Shown: positions 16,259 to 25,198, counted from the first letter of the stretch. The stretch is DNA of 64,000 nt from PALSA-555 sp035468285 (GCA_035468285.1 DATISY010000009.1:1-64000); one strand, 5' to 3'. The notes: generated by a model not told the origin, from the letters alone. Numbers and translations are program-made.

Positions 16259-17393
16259 CGGCGCACATGCTCGCGACGGCGTACCCGCCGCCGCGGCGGC
16301 GCAGTTCGTAGAGCAGCGTCGTGATCATGCGGGCACCGGTGCACGCCACGGGATGACCGAGGCTGCAGCCGCTCCCGTTGACGTTGACGATGTCGTGGTC
16401 GAAGCCGAGGATCCGGGTCGACGCAACCGCCATCGACGCGAACGCCTCGTTGATCTCGACGAGCGCGATGTCGTCGACGGTGAGGCCGGCGCGGTTCAGC
16501 GCCTTCGGGATCGCGACCGTCGGTCCGAGGCCCGTGTCGGCCGGCGGCACCCCGGCTGACGCCCAGGACCGGATGACGGCCAGCGGCTCGAGCCCGTGGG
16601 CGGCGGCGTAGTCCCCGTCGCAGACGACGACGGCGCACGCCCCGTCGTTCAGCCCCGAGGCGTTCCCCGCAGTGATCGAGAACCCGGGGATCTCGGGGTG
16701 CAGGGGTGGGAGCTGCGCCAGCTTCTCGCGTGTCGTGTCGCGGCGCGGGTGCTCGTCGGTGTCGAAGATGCGGGTCTCGCCGCGCCCGGCGGGCACCTCG
16801 ACGGCGAAGATCTCCTCGCGGAGCCGGCCGTCGTCGATCGCTGCGATGGCCCGCCGATGGGAGTGGTAGGCCCAGTCGTCCATCTCCTCGCGGGTCACGT
16901 CGGCGCGCTGGGCGGTGTTCCAACCGACGGTGATGGACATGTCCATCGCGGGCGCGTCAGGGGTCTCGGGGTGGCTAGGCGAGAGCCACGGTTGGACGCC
17001 GGCGTAGCTGCCGGGAAGCTTGCGGGACACCTGGGGTGACTGGGTGATGCTCTCGGTGCCACCGGCGATGACGACCGTGTCCATGCCGGCCTTGATGTTC
17101 GCCGCCGCGGTCTGCACGGCGGCCATGCCCGAAGCGCAGTGCCGGTTGTGGGCCATCCCGGGGACGTCGGTGAGACCGAGCTCGACGGCCACGTAGCGGG
17201 CGATGTCACCCCCGCCTTGGAGCACCTCGCCGAGGACGATGTCGTCGAGGTCGTCCGCGGGGATCCCGGAGCGCTTCAGCGCTTCCTCGACCGCGATGCG
17301 GCCGAGGTCGAAGGCGCTGAAGCCGGCCAGCGAGCCCCGGCGGGCGGTCCCGATCGGGGTGCGAGCGGCAGCCACGATGACGGCGTCTCCCAC
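16212..17393 (-). CDS. Acetyl-CoA acetyltransferase (thiolase)
   Basis: Thiolase, about 393 residues: condenses or cleaves 3-ketoacyl-CoA. The nucleophilic Cys is in NRHCASGMAAVQ, the active-site His in GCSLGHPVACTGAR and the second Cys in MCAGGGMGSA; NEAF is also present (EINEAFASMA). GTG at 17393 is chosen over an ATG at 17408 because AGGAGA lies 6 nt upstream of it. First gene of a reverse-strand run (thiolase, phosphatase, kinase, P450, ferredoxin). Divergent from the acyl-CoA synthetase at 17501, with a CTGAC palindrome between them. Confidence 0.94.
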   Translation of the reverse strand: MGDAVIVAAARTPIGTARRGSLAGFSAFDLGRIAVEEALKRSGIPADDLDDIVLGEVLQGGGDIARYVAVELGLTDVPGMAHNRHCASGMAAVQTAAANIKAGMDTVVIAGGTESITQSPQVSRKLPGSYAGVQPWLSPSHPETPDAPAMDMSITVGWNTAQRADVTREEMDDWAYHSHRRAIAAIDDGRLREEIFAVEVPAGRGETRIFDTDEHPRRDTTREKLAQLPPLHPEIPGFSITAGNASGLNDGACAVVVCDGDYAAAHGLEPLAVIRSWASAGVPPADTGLGPTVAIPKALNRAGLTVDDIALVEINEAFASMAVASTRILGFDHDIVNVNGSGCSLGHPVACTGARMITTLLYELRRRGGGYAVASMCAGGGMGSATVLEVPAA

Positions 17394-17461
17394 GGTGGTT
17401 CTCCTCATCTCGTCGGCCTCGCGTCGTGCGCTGCGGGGCACGCGCTCCTCCGGACCCTACC

Positions 17462-17477
17462 CTGACGTTCCCGTCAG
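17462..17477. promoter_or_regulatory. CTGACR-N4-YGTCAG palindrome between thiolase and acyl-CoA synthetase
   Basis: Reads CTGACGTTCCCGTCAG, perfect 6+6 inverted repeat in a divergent intergenic region. Spans -39 to -24 relative to the GTG at 17501 and can control both directions. Confidence 0.78.
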
Positions 17478-17487
17478 GTCGCTCGGC

Positions 17488-17493
17488 TACGTT
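17488..17493 (+). promoter_or_regulatory. -10-like TACGTT of the acyl-CoA synthetase gene
   Basis: TACGTT ends 7 nt before the GTG at 17501, consistent with leaderless transcription. Confidence 0.6.
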
Positions 17494-17500
17494 CGGACCC

Positions 17501-19030
17501 GTGCCGGACTGGGGAGAGCTGCAGGTCGACCAGCTGCGCTTCATGGCCCGGGAGCACGCCGACGCGGTGGCGTACCGGAACCTCGACGCCGGCACCGCGA
17601 TCACCTTCGCCGAGTGGGACGCGGCCTCGAACGCGTTGGCGCGAGGCCTGGCGGGGATGGGCGTCGGGAAGGGTGACCGGGTCTCGATCTACCTGCCGAG
17701 CGGCGAGGTCCTGCGGTGGATCGTCGCGTACGCCGCGATCCACAAGGCCGGTGCGGTCGTCGTCCCGACGAACACCCGCCTGACCGAACCCGAGCTCGCG
17801 GCGATCCTCAGCCACGCCGAGGCGTCGGTGCTCCTCACCGACGAGACCCTGGTGGGCGCGGCCCGGGCGGTCCGGTCCGACGTCGCCTCGCTCGGTCCGG
17901 TCGTCTGCGCCGGCGCCGTCGCGGCGGACGTGGTGGCGTGGGACACGGTTTCGGTGGCGGACACGAGCCCGTTCCAGGTCAAGGTCGATGTCAGCGATCT
18001 CGCGGACGTCATGTACACGTCGGGCACGACCGGGCTGCCGAAGGGAATCGCGGTGCGTCACGGCAACCTGGCGATGATCCCGAACCTCGAGCCAGCATGG
18101 ACCGGCGAGGGTTGGATCCACGGCGCGCCGATGTTCACGTTCGCGGGGATCGCGTTCATCTACAACCCGATGAAGATGGGTCTGGTCGGGCTGTACCAGC
18201 CCCGGTTCGACGCGGGCCGCTGGCTCGAATACGTGGAGCGGGAACGGCCGTCCTTCTGCATGCTGGTCCCGGCGTACGCCGAGCTGATCGTGGCGCACCC
18301 CGAGTTCGCGACCCGGGACCTGTCCAGTCTCCGGTCGGTCTCGATCGGGAGCGCGCCCCTGGCACCCCAGACGCAGCTCACCTTGATCGAACGGCTCCCG
18401 GACGCGACCGTCGGGAACTCGTACGGCATGACGGAAGCGGGCCCTGCGTACATCGTGATGCCCAAGGAGGAGATCAGCAACCGGATCGGGTCGGTCGGCA
18501 AGCCCTTCGGCCCGATGGAGATCAAGATCGTCGACGACGACGACCACGAGATGCCTGCACGGGAGATCGGCGAGCTCCTGCTGCGTATGCAGGGCAAACA
18601 GCGGGAGTACTACAAGAACGACGAGGCGACCGCGGCGACGTGGACGACCGACGGGTGGCTGCGCAGCGGCGACCTCGCGTACCTCGACGAAGACGGCTAC
18701 CTCTATATCTGCGGCCGCAAGAAGGACATGATCATCCGGGGTGGCAACAACATCTATGCGACCGACGTCGAAGCGGTCCTTCTCGAGCACCCGGACGTGC
18801 AGGAGGCCGCGGTCACCGGGGTGCCCCACCCGGTGCTGGGCGAGGACGTCGCGGCGTGGGTCGTGCCCCGAACCGACGGCGCGCTCGACCGTGACGAGCT
18901 CCGCGGGTTCGTCGCCGGGCGTCTCGCCGACTACAAGCGGCCTCGCCAGCTGCACGTCGTCGAGAGCCTGCCTCGCAACGCGACCGGCAAGGTCATGAAG
19001 CACCGGCTCGAGGCGCCCCCGCCGCGGTGA
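17501..19030 (+). CDS. Acyl-CoA synthetase (ANL superfamily)
   Basis: 509 residues. Phosphate loop MYTSGTTGLPKGI, A5 region GNSYGMTEAGPAY, hinge GRKKDMIIRGGNNIYATDVE and A10 lysine in PRNATGKVMKH all intact, so it should be an active CoA ligase. The GTG at 17501 is chosen because the region upstream holds the palindrome and a -10 hexamer. A MaoC-like gene follows on the same strand after about 80 nt. Substrate unknown; the context is acyl-CoA breakdown. Confidence 0.94.
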   Translation: MPDWGELQVDQLRFMAREHADAVAYRNLDAGTAITFAEWDAASNALARGLAGMGVGKGDRVSIYLPSGEVLRWIVAYAAIHKAGAVVVPTNTRLTEPELAAILSHAEASVLLTDETLVGAARAVRSDVASLGPVVCAGAVAADVVAWDTVSVADTSPFQVKVDVSDLADVMYTSGTTGLPKGIAVRHGNLAMIPNLEPAWTGEGWIHGAPMFTFAGIAFIYNPMKMGLVGLYQPRFDAGRWLEYVERERPSFCMLVPAYAELIVAHPEFATRDLSSLRSVSIGSAPLAPQTQLTLIERLPDATVGNSYGMTEAGPAYIVMPKEEISNRIGSVGKPFGPMEIKIVDDDDHEMPAREIGELLLRMQGKQREYYKNDEATAATWTTDGWLRSGDLAYLDEDGYLYICGRKKDMIIRGGNNIYATDVEAVLLEHPDVQEAAVTGVPHPVLGEDVAAWVVPRTDGALDRDELRGFVAGRLADYKRPRQLHVVESLPRNATGKVMKHRLEAPPPR

Positions 19031-19108
19031 CGGGCCACCGACGGCCCTCACCCCGAGCGTCGGTGCTGCCCGCGGCTACCGTCACGCAACCGAAGGAGGC
19101 AGGCCGTC

Positions 19109-19567
19109 GTGGCACTCACCGAACTCAAAGGCCAGACCGGGGGGACCCAGCGGGTCGTGATCGAGCGGGGCCCCGTGCGGGTCTTCGCCGAGGCGCTCGG
19201 GGACCCGGACGACGCCTACCGCCAGGACCATGCCCCGGTCCCGCCCACGTTCCCGTTCGTCATGTCGTACTGGGGATCCCTGGGCACCGGGGGCGCGGCG
19301 GGTCTGCCGATCGAGAAGCTGCGCGGCCCGGGCCGGGCGATCCTCCACGGCGAGCAGGCATTCGAGTACCACCGTTGGCCCGAGGTCGGCGACGTCCTCG
19401 AGGGGACGACGACGATCACCGACGTGTACGAGAAGGAACGCTCGAACGGCGGCAAGCTCGAGTTCTACGTCACCGAGACCGAGTGGAAGGACGCCACGAC
19501 GCAGGACCCGGTGGTGACCGCGGTGTTCACGCTCGTCATCAACGTCCGGCCCCCGAAAGCCGACTGA
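19109..19567 (+). CDS. MaoC/FAS1-dehydratase-like hot-dog protein
   Basis: 152 residues, single hot-dog domain of the N-terminal MaoC-dehydratase type (as in mycobacterial HadA/HadC or FAS1-like dehydratases). Marks: RGPVRVFAEALGDPDDAY, PPTFPFVMSYW and ILHGEQAFEYHRWPEVGD. The classic MaoC catalytic D-X4-H is not obvious, so it may need a partner subunit; none is adjacent. GTG start with a strong ribosome site (AAGGAGG) and TACCGT at 19077-19082 as a possible -10 for a leadered transcript. Confidence 0.75.
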   Translation: MALTELKGQTGGTQRVVIERGPVRVFAEALGDPDDAYRQDHAPVPPTFPFVMSYWGSLGTGGAAGLPIEKLRGPGRAILHGEQAFEYHRWPEVGDVLEGTTTITDVYEKERSNGGKLEFYVTETEWKDATTQDPVVTAVFTLVINVRPPKAD

Positions 19568-19583
19568 GTCGCGCCGGACCGGG

Positions 19584-20717
19584 TCAGGGGCGGAGCAGGA
19601 ACTCCACGTTGTCCGCGAACAGGCCCCGGTCGGCGTCCAGGTCGCAGCGCGCCGCCCGGTAGTCCCCCAGCGGGTCCGCGGTGCCCTCGGAGTGCGGCCA
19701 GTCGCTGCAGGCCATGAAGAGGTCCCCGACCTCGTGGGCGAGGTGGACGGGCCGCTCGTAGGAGAACGCCGCGACGCGCACCTGGCGGCGCACGTACTCG
19801 CTCGGACGGAGCGACAGGTCGGTGAGGGCGGTGCCGTTGAGCCGGCGGGTGAAGTCGTGGCCGCCGTCCAGGAACATGAGGAACATCGGCAGCCAGACGG
19901 CCGAGAGCTCCATGACCCCGACGCGCAGGTCGGGATGGCGCTCGAAGACGCCGTTCAGCACGAGGTCGGCGATCGCGACCGCCGCGGGCACCCACCAGAA
20001 CACCGAGGTGAGCACGGGCAGCGACGGATCGGGGTCCGACTCGTACCAGGCGTCGCCGAACGGGCGGGTCTGGTTCGCGACGTGGAACACGGGTGTGACC
20101 CCGTGCGCGAGGAACGCGTGCCAGGCCCGATCGAACGCGGGGTCCGACAGGGCGCGGCCGTCCACGAGACCCGGGGCGACCATCGCGGCGCGCACGCCGC
20201 CGGCACCGAGGTTCCGAAGCTCGGTCTCGAGCCAGTCCAGGTCCCGCAACGTGACGTGGCCGACCGGGTGCAACCGGCCCCGGCCGTCGTGAGCGACCTC
20301 GACCGCCCAGCGGTTCCAGGCCCGCAGGTTGGCGCGCGTCGCGGGGAGGTCGGCGGCCAGCTCACGTTCCCAGAGCAGCCCGTAGTTCGGGAAACACACC
20401 GCGGCGTCGACGCCGAGCTGATCGAGGCGGCCGAGTCGAGCCGTCGGGTCCCAGAAGTCCGCTGGCAGCGCCTCGTCGTAGCGGCGCCGGGGCGGGTCAC
20501 CGGCGCGCGCACGGCGCTGCTGATCGCCGACGTCGTCGGGCTCCCCGGGGATCGTCACGTGCGCCAAGCCGATCCGCTGGTCGTGCCACCGCAGCCAGGC
20601 GTTGCCGGCGGCGTCGTCGACGATCGCCAGCATGCGGTCCCGGTCGGCGGGGTCGCCATACTCGGCCCACAGGTTGCGCGGCTCAAACAGGTGCTGGTCG
20701 GCGTCGACGACGGTCAC
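19584..20717 (-). CDS. Amidohydrolase family protein (amidohydrolase_2)
   Basis: TIM-barrel metal-dependent hydrolase or decarboxylase, about 377 residues. Metal-ligand marks: DADQHLFEP at the N-terminus and SDWPHSEG near the C-terminus. GTG at 20717 is chosen because the next in-frame starts upstream would place the CTGAC palindrome (20737-20752) inside the gene. Related to the genes at 35537 and 38469. These relatives are abundant in actinobacterial degradation clusters; the reaction cannot be stated. Divergent from the VOC gene. Confidence 0.85.
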   Translation of the reverse strand: MTVVDADQHLFEPRNLWAEYGDPADRDRMLAIVDDAAGNAWLRWHDQRIGLAHVTIPGEPDDVGDQQRRARAGDPPRRRYDEALPADFWDPTARLGRLDQLGVDAAVCFPNYGLLWERELAADLPATRANLRAWNRWAVEVAHDGRGRLHPVGHVTLRDLDWLETELRNLGAGGVRAAMVAPGLVDGRALSDPAFDRAWHAFLAHGVTPVFHVANQTRPFGDAWYESDPDPSLPVLTSVFWWVPAAVAIADLVLNGVFERHPDLRVGVMELSAVWLPMFLMFLDGGHDFTRRLNGTALTDLSLRPSEYVRRQVRVAAFSYERPVHLAHEVGDLFMACSDWPHSEGTADPLGDYRAARCDLDADRGLFADNVEFLLRP

Positions 20718-20736
20718 TGCCCTATCGTGCCACTCC

Positions 20737-20752
20737 CTGACATCCATGTCAG
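20737..20752. promoter_or_regulatory. CTGACR-N4-YGTCAG palindrome between amidohydrolase and VOC operon
   Basis: Reads CTGACATCCATGTCAG, perfect 6+6 inverted repeat in a divergent intergenic region of 57 nt. It could serve both the amidohydrolase (start 20717) and the VOC/ANL/DUF2889 operon (start 20775). Confidence 0.76.
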
Positions 20753-20774
20753 GGCCGTGTGGGAGCATGCGCGC

Positions 20775-21215
20775 ATGGCGGTCTTCAACCATCTGGGACA
20801 GTGCGTCGCCGACTTGGCGAGATCGCGACGGTTCTACGAGCAGGTCCTCGGCTTCGAGTTCTGGCGGGAGATCGCCCCGCCCGACTCACCGTCGGACCGG
20901 CTGCTGCGCCTCTCCCCGCCGATCGGGATGACGGCGTGCTACCTACGCCGCGACGGTCTCGTGCTCGAGCTGTTGGCGTTCGCGGGCGATCGGGCGCGGC
21001 CCGTACCCGGGCAGGCGCGGCGTATGAACGACCTCGGGTTGACCCATATCTCGGTGTCGGTCGACGATCTCGACGCGACGTGTCGCGCGGTCGCGGCGAA
21101 CGGCGGTGAGGTTCTCGACGACACCAACATCGGTGCCGCAGTCTTCGTACGCGACCCCGACGGGCAGCTGATCGAGCTGCTGCCGATGAGCTACCGGGCA
21201 TCGATCGAGTCGTGA
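20775..21215 (+). CDS. Glyoxalase/VOC family protein
   Basis: 146 residues, two beta-alpha-beta-beta-beta modules of the vicinal-oxygen-chelate fold. FNHLGQCVADLARSRRFYEQ, LTHISVSVDDL and the C-terminal DPDGQLIELL hold the expected His and Glu metal-ligand positions. VOC proteins include lyases, isomerases (for example methylmalonyl-CoA epimerase) and dioxygenases; which applies here is unknown. First gene of a tight three-gene operon; its stop overlaps the next start by 4 nt. Confidence 0.88.
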   Translation: MAVFNHLGQCVADLARSRRFYEQVLGFEFWREIAPPDSPSDRLLRLSPPIGMTACYLRRDGLVLELLAFAGDRARPVPGQARRMNDLGLTHISVSVDDLDATCRAVAANGGEVLDDTNIGAAVFVRDPDGQLIELLPMSYRASIES

Positions 21216-22759
21216 CGACCGATCTCCTGCACGCCCTCACCCTCGGTGACGTCCTGCGGGAACACGCGCGGAGCCGACCGAGACAGGTCGCGGCCGTCGA
21301 CGGTGAGACGCGACTCGACTACCGGACGCTCGACGGCCGGGTAAACCAGCTCGCCGACCGGCTGGAGACCGCCGGCGTCGCGAGCGGGGAGCGGGTCTGC
21401 TGGCTGGGTCAGAACTCCTTCCGGCTGCTCGAGGCGCTCCTCGCGGCAGCGAAGCTCGGTGCGATGTTCTGTCCCGTCAACTGGCGCCAGAGCCCCGCAG
21501 AGCTGACCTTCGTCGTCGACGACCTCGATCCCCGCGTGGTGCTCTGGCAGGAGGAGGAGGTCGGGGCGTCCATCGCGGAGGCCCGGCGCCAGGTGCGCGT
21601 CTCGCCCCTCTGGGTCGGTCACGACGACGACGGGCCCGACGGGTACGAGGCGTGGCGCGAAGCGGGCTCGCCGGAGGATCGGGAGCGTCCGGTCGGTGAC
21701 GACGCGCCGCTCCTGATCGTGTACACCGCCGCGTTCGGCGGTGTACCCAACGGCGCCATGCTGAGCCATACCGCCTGCATCAGCCAAGGGCTCGTGTACG
21801 GGCACTTCACGGCCACGTCGGCGTCAGACGTGTACCTCAACAGCGGTCCCCTGTTTCACCTCGGGACGCTGATGCACCTGCTCGCGACCTTCGTGGCGGG
21901 TGGCACGAACGTGTTCGTGCCCCGCGTCGACGCGTCGCTGGTCTGCGCGGTGATCGACCGGGAGCGCTGCACCGGCGCGTTCGTGGTCGGTCCCATGTTC
22001 GAGGAGCTCCTCGCGGTCAACGAGGACGGCCGCTACGACCTGTCGAGCCTGCGGACACCCCGGGGCCGGCCCGACTGGGACGCAGCGACCAGCCCCGACC
22101 CGAGCCCGTGGGCGGCCCGCCCCGGCGGCTACGGGCAGACCGAGGCGGTCGGGATGATGACGTTCAACTGCCTCGGTGTCGACGCCGACGGCACCCACGG
22201 TCGCCCGTCACCGCTCGTGCAGATCCGGGTCGTCGACGACGCCGGCCGGGACGTGCCCGACGGGGAAGTCGGGGAGCTCGTCGCCCGGGGTCCCACCATC
22301 ATGTGCGGCTACTGGAACCGTCCGGAGGAGAACGCCCGCCGTCACCGCGACGGCTGGCATCACACCCACGACCTCGGCCGACGTGAGCCGGACGGGTCCC
22401 TCACCTTCATCGGGCCCAAGACGCGCATGATCAAGTCCGCCGCCGAGAACATCTATCCCGCGGAGGTCGAACGGTGCGTGGCGTCGCACCCCGCGGTGGC
22501 CGAGTGCGCGGTCATCGGGGTCCCGGACCCACGGTGGGTGCAAAGCGTCAAGGCCGTCGTGGTGCTGCGCGACGGCGAGTCCGTCACCGCCGATGACCTC
22601 GTGGAGCACTGCCGGGCCCGGATCGCGCCGTACAAGAAGCCCCGCTCCGTGGAGTTCGTCGACGTTCTCCCCCGGGTCGGCTTCGCGGTCGACTACGACG
22701 CCCTCGACGTGCGCTTCGGAGGCGGGAGCTATCCCGGCGGGCATACCCGCAGCGCGTGA
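21212..22759 (+). CDS. ANL-superfamily protein with altered catalytic motifs
   Basis: 515 residues with the full ANL fold: PGGYGQTEAVGMM (A5 region), DLGRREPDGSLTFIGP and IKSAAENIYPAEVERC (hinge). The phosphate loop reads VYTAAFGGVPNGAMLSH where family members have YTSGTTG-PKG, losing the Ser/Thr-Gly-Thr run and the Lys. The A10 position is LPRVGFAVDYDAL, with no catalytic lysine. Normal adenylation is therefore doubtful; it may use another mechanism or act as a binding or partner protein. The frame is intact and coupled to both neighbours by GTGA overlaps, so it is under selection rather than decaying. Confidence 0.85.
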   Translation: MTTDLLHALTLGDVLREHARSRPRQVAAVDGETRLDYRTLDGRVNQLADRLETAGVASGERVCWLGQNSFRLLEALLAAAKLGAMFCPVNWRQSPAELTFVVDDLDPRVVLWQEEEVGASIAEARRQVRVSPLWVGHDDDGPDGYEAWREAGSPEDRERPVGDDAPLLIVYTAAFGGVPNGAMLSHTACISQGLVYGHFTATSASDVYLNSGPLFHLGTLMHLLATFVAGGTNVFVPRVDASLVCAVIDRERCTGAFVVGPMFEELLAVNEDGRYDLSSLRTPRGRPDWDAATSPDPSPWAARPGGYGQTEAVGMMTFNCLGVDADGTHGRPSPLVQIRVVDDAGRDVPDGEVGELVARGPTIMCGYWNRPEENARRHRDGWHHTHDLGRREPDGSLTFIGPKTRMIKSAAENIYPAEVERCVASHPAVAECAVIGVPDPRWVQSVKAVVVLRDGESVTADDLVEHCRARIAPYKKPRSVEFVDVLPRVGFAVDYDALDVRFGGGSYPGGHTRSA

Positions 22760-23514
22760 GCGGCCCCTGGCGCGGCGGCGCGTACCGGCGACGGATCCGG
22801 GTCGTGATCGACGCTCCCGGGTCCGTGGCCGGGGGTCTCGAGGACGACTTCCACTACTTCGAGGTCCAGCTCCGCCACGACGGCACCCAGGTCACCGCCG
22901 CGGACGCGACGTCGCGCCGCTGGCCGTGGACGACGTGCCCCGGCGCGGCCGAGCCACTCCGGGCCCTGGCCGGGATGCCGCTCGCGCGTCGGTGCCTCGC
23001 GGTTGGAGACTGGACCGACCCGCGCCAGAACTGCACCCACATGTTCGACCTCGCCGGGCTGGCCGTGGCGCACGCGGCCCGGGGCGGCCCGGTCGGCACG
23101 ACACGCCAGTACGACGTCGCGATCCCGTTCGGGGCCCAGAGTGGCCAGCGCACCACCGTCTCGCTGTCCCGGGACGGCGAGCCGGGGTTGGCGTGGACCC
23201 TCGAGGGTATGGCGTGCGTCGACCCCCCGCCGTACAGCGAGGTCCGGTGGCGCGGTGGGTTCCTCCGCTGGGCCGACGAGGCGCTCGAGCCCGACGTCGC
23301 CGAGGCGGCGATCGTCTTGCGGCGCGCCTGTGACATCGGGATGGGGCGGGGCATGGACCTCGACGCGATCCCGCACGCGGTCGACATCCTCGACACCCAG
23401 GGTCGCATCTGCCACACCATGCAGCCCGGGGTGGTCGAGGTGGCGCACCGGAACCGGGGCACCACCCGGGACTATGACGGCCGCGTCGACGAGATGCTCG
23501 CCGACGGCCCGTGA
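22756..23514 (+). CDS. DUF2889 domain protein
   Basis: 252 residues. RRRIRVVIDAPG at the start, then TTCPGAAEPLRALAGMP and NCTHMFDLAGLAVAHA, are hallmarks of DUF2889, a family without known function. The conserved Cys and His in CPGA and CTHMFD could bind metal or form an active site (inference). GTG start overlaps the altered ANL gene (GTGA), so the product is made together with it; a joint role is likely. Confidence 0.85.
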   Translation: MSGPWRGGAYRRRIRVVIDAPGSVAGGLEDDFHYFEVQLRHDGTQVTAADATSRRWPWTTCPGAAEPLRALAGMPLARRCLAVGDWTDPRQNCTHMFDLAGLAVAHAARGGPVGTTRQYDVAIPFGAQSGQRTTVSLSRDGEPGLAWTLEGMACVDPPPYSEVRWRGGFLRWADEALEPDVAEAAIVLRRACDIGMGRGMDLDAIPHAVDILDTQGRICHTMQPGVVEVAHRNRGTTRDYDGRVDEMLADGP

Positions 23515-23516
23515 CG

Positions 23517-24356
23517 TCAGGCCAGGTGCTCGCCTGCGAAGCGACGCAGGCCGTCCACCGCCTCGCGCGACCGAGCCCAGGGCGCGACGATCAGGCGTGT
23601 CACGCCGAGCTCGGCCCAGCGGTCGACATCGGCCGACGAGGCGACCGGACCACCGAGGCAGAACTCGAACGCTGAGGCGTCGCGTCCCGCCTCTGCGAGC
23701 AGGTCGCGCAGCGCGCTGATCTGACGGGCACCCGACTCGAAGTCGTGGTTCATCCCGATCCAGCCGTCACCCAGCCGGGCGGCCCGGCGCAGCGCGGCGC
23801 GACTCTCACCGCCGACCACGATCGGCGGCGCCGGCCGCTGGCGCGGCTTGGGCTCGAACACGACGCCGTCGAAGGAGAAGAACTCGCCGTGGTGGGAGAC
23901 CTCGTCCTCGGTCCACAGCCGGCGGCACACCTCCAGCGCCTCGTCGACCCGGCGGCCGCGGGTGTGGAAGTCCAGCTCGGCGGCGTCCCACTCCTCTTCG
24001 AGCCAGCTGGCGCCGACCCCGAACTCGACCCGGCCGTCGGACACGATGTCGACGGTTTGCACGGCCCGCGCCGCGACGAACGGATGGCGCAGCCCGATGT
24101 TGTACACGTGGGTGCCGAGCCGCACCCGCTCGGTGCGACCGGCTAGGTACGCCAGGTAGGCGAACGCGTCGAAGATCGGGGTCGTCGGAGGAACGGGGGG
24201 ATGCTCCTCACCCGGGTGCGGTGAGCGGCTCATGCGGGTGGTGAACACCAGGTGCTCCGGGAGCCACACCGACTCGTAGCCGAGCCGGTCGGCTTCGACC
24301 GAGCAGGCCTCGAAGAACGCCGGGTTGAGCCGGCCGAGCGCGATCCCGAACTTCAT
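23517..24356 (-). CDS. LLM class oxidoreductase, probably F420-dependent
   Basis: Luciferase-like TIM-barrel oxidoreductase, 279 residues, begins MKFGIALGRLNPAFFE. VWLPEHLVF, RLGTHVYNIGLRHPF and FGVGASWLEEEWDAA match the actinobacterial LLM families that usually bind coenzyme F420. ATG at 24356 has a GGAGG site upstream. Two other complete LLM genes (50887, 61725) and a probable fourth at the right edge share this window. Substrate unknown. Confidence 0.9.
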   Translation of the reverse strand: MKFGIALGRLNPAFFEACSVEADRLGYESVWLPEHLVFTTRMSRSPHPGEEHPPVPPTTPIFDAFAYLAYLAGRTERVRLGTHVYNIGLRHPFVAARAVQTVDIVSDGRVEFGVGASWLEEEWDAAELDFHTRGRRVDEALEVCRRLWTEDEVSHHGEFFSFDGVVFEPKPRQRPAPPIVVGGESRAALRRAARLGDGWIGMNHDFESGARQISALRDLLAEAGRDASAFEFCLGGPVASSADVDRWAELGVTRLIVAPWARSREAVDGLRRFAGEHLA

Positions 24357-24384
24357 CGTGGCCTCCGGGCCCCGCACCGGGCCG

Positions 24385-25170
24385 TCATGTGGCGTGCGTG
24401 ATGTACTGGCCGTCGGGATGGCGGTGCCAGCCGCCCGCGGCGAGGTTGCCGCCGTCGACGTGGATCGTGGTGCCGGTCACGAAGCGGCTCAGGTCGCTGG
24501 CGAGGAACACCGCGCAGCCGGCGACGTCGTCGACGTGACCCGGGATCGGGAGCGGGGTGTGGACCCCGACGGTTCCGACGCCCGGGGTGGGGATCACGTC
24601 GGGCGCGATGCAGTTGACCCGGATCATGCGGGGACCGAGCTCCAACGCCAGGCTCATGGTCAGGTTGGTGACCGCGGCCTTCATCGCCGAGTACACCGCG
24701 TAGCCCGGAGCGGCCCGGTGCGCCTCGATGGACGTGAGGTTCACGATGGAGCCACCCCGCTCCCCCATCGTCGCGGTCACGGGCCGCACGAAGTTCGTGA
24801 CGCTCCCGAAGTTCTCCCGCACCAGCGCGTCTTGGCCTTTCGCGTTCACGTTCACGAAGTCAGCGAAGAAGCCGCCTCCCGCGTTGTTGACGAGGATGTC
24901 GACCGGACCCAGCTCCTGGGTCACCGTGCCGACGAAGTCGCGACAGGCGTCCTCGTCGCGGACGTCGAGCTCGGCGGCCACGACCCGCCGTCCGGCGGCT
25001 TCGATCCCGTCGGCGGTCGCGTCGAGCTGCTCGACGTCCCGGTCGCAGATCGCGACGTGGGCCCCGAAGCGGGCGAACGCGAGGCCGATGGCCTCGCCGA
25101 TGCCGACCGCGGCGCCGGTGACGATCGCGACCCGGTCAGTCAGGAGCACGGCGGACGGGTCCAGGGTCAC
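24385..25170 (-). CDS. Short-chain dehydrogenase/reductase (SDR)
   Basis: NAD(P)-dependent oxidoreductase, 261 residues. Cofactor motif TGAAVGIGE, NNAGGG, catalytic Ser in NLTSIEAHR, and Tyr/Lys in YAVYSAMKA. C-terminal segment FVTGTTIHVDGG is standard. GTG start preceded by TACTGT at 8 nt, so probably leaderless; divergent from the SDR at 25212 across only 41 nt. Confidence 0.92.
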   Translation of the reverse strand: MTLDPSAVLLTDRVAIVTGAAVGIGEAIGLAFARFGAHVAICDRDVEQLDATADGIEAAGRRVVAAELDVRDEDACRDFVGTVTQELGPVDILVNNAGGGFFADFVNVNAKGQDALVRENFGSVTNFVRPVTATMGERGGSIVNLTSIEAHRAAPGYAVYSAMKAAVTNLTMSLALELGPRMIRVNCIAPDVIPTPGVGTVGVHTPLPIPGHVDDVAGCAVFLASDLSRFVTGTTIHVDGGNLAAGGWHRHPDGQYITHAT

Positions 25171-25178
25171 GGCGCGGG

Positions 25179-25184
25179 ACAGTA
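25179..25184 (-). promoter_or_regulatory. -10-like TACTGT of the SDR at 24385
   Basis: Reverse-strand TACTGT ends 8 nt before the GTG at 25170. It faces the forward TAGCGT at 25199-25204, so both divergent genes have leaderless-type promoters. Confidence 0.55.
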
Positions 25185-25198
25185 CCGGGCTCGGCCAT

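Noticed and set aside
23510..23525. TGACGTCAGG near the DUF2889 stop as another CTGAC site
   Set aside because: Lacks the spacing and left half of the consensus and lies between convergent gene ends, not at a promoter.
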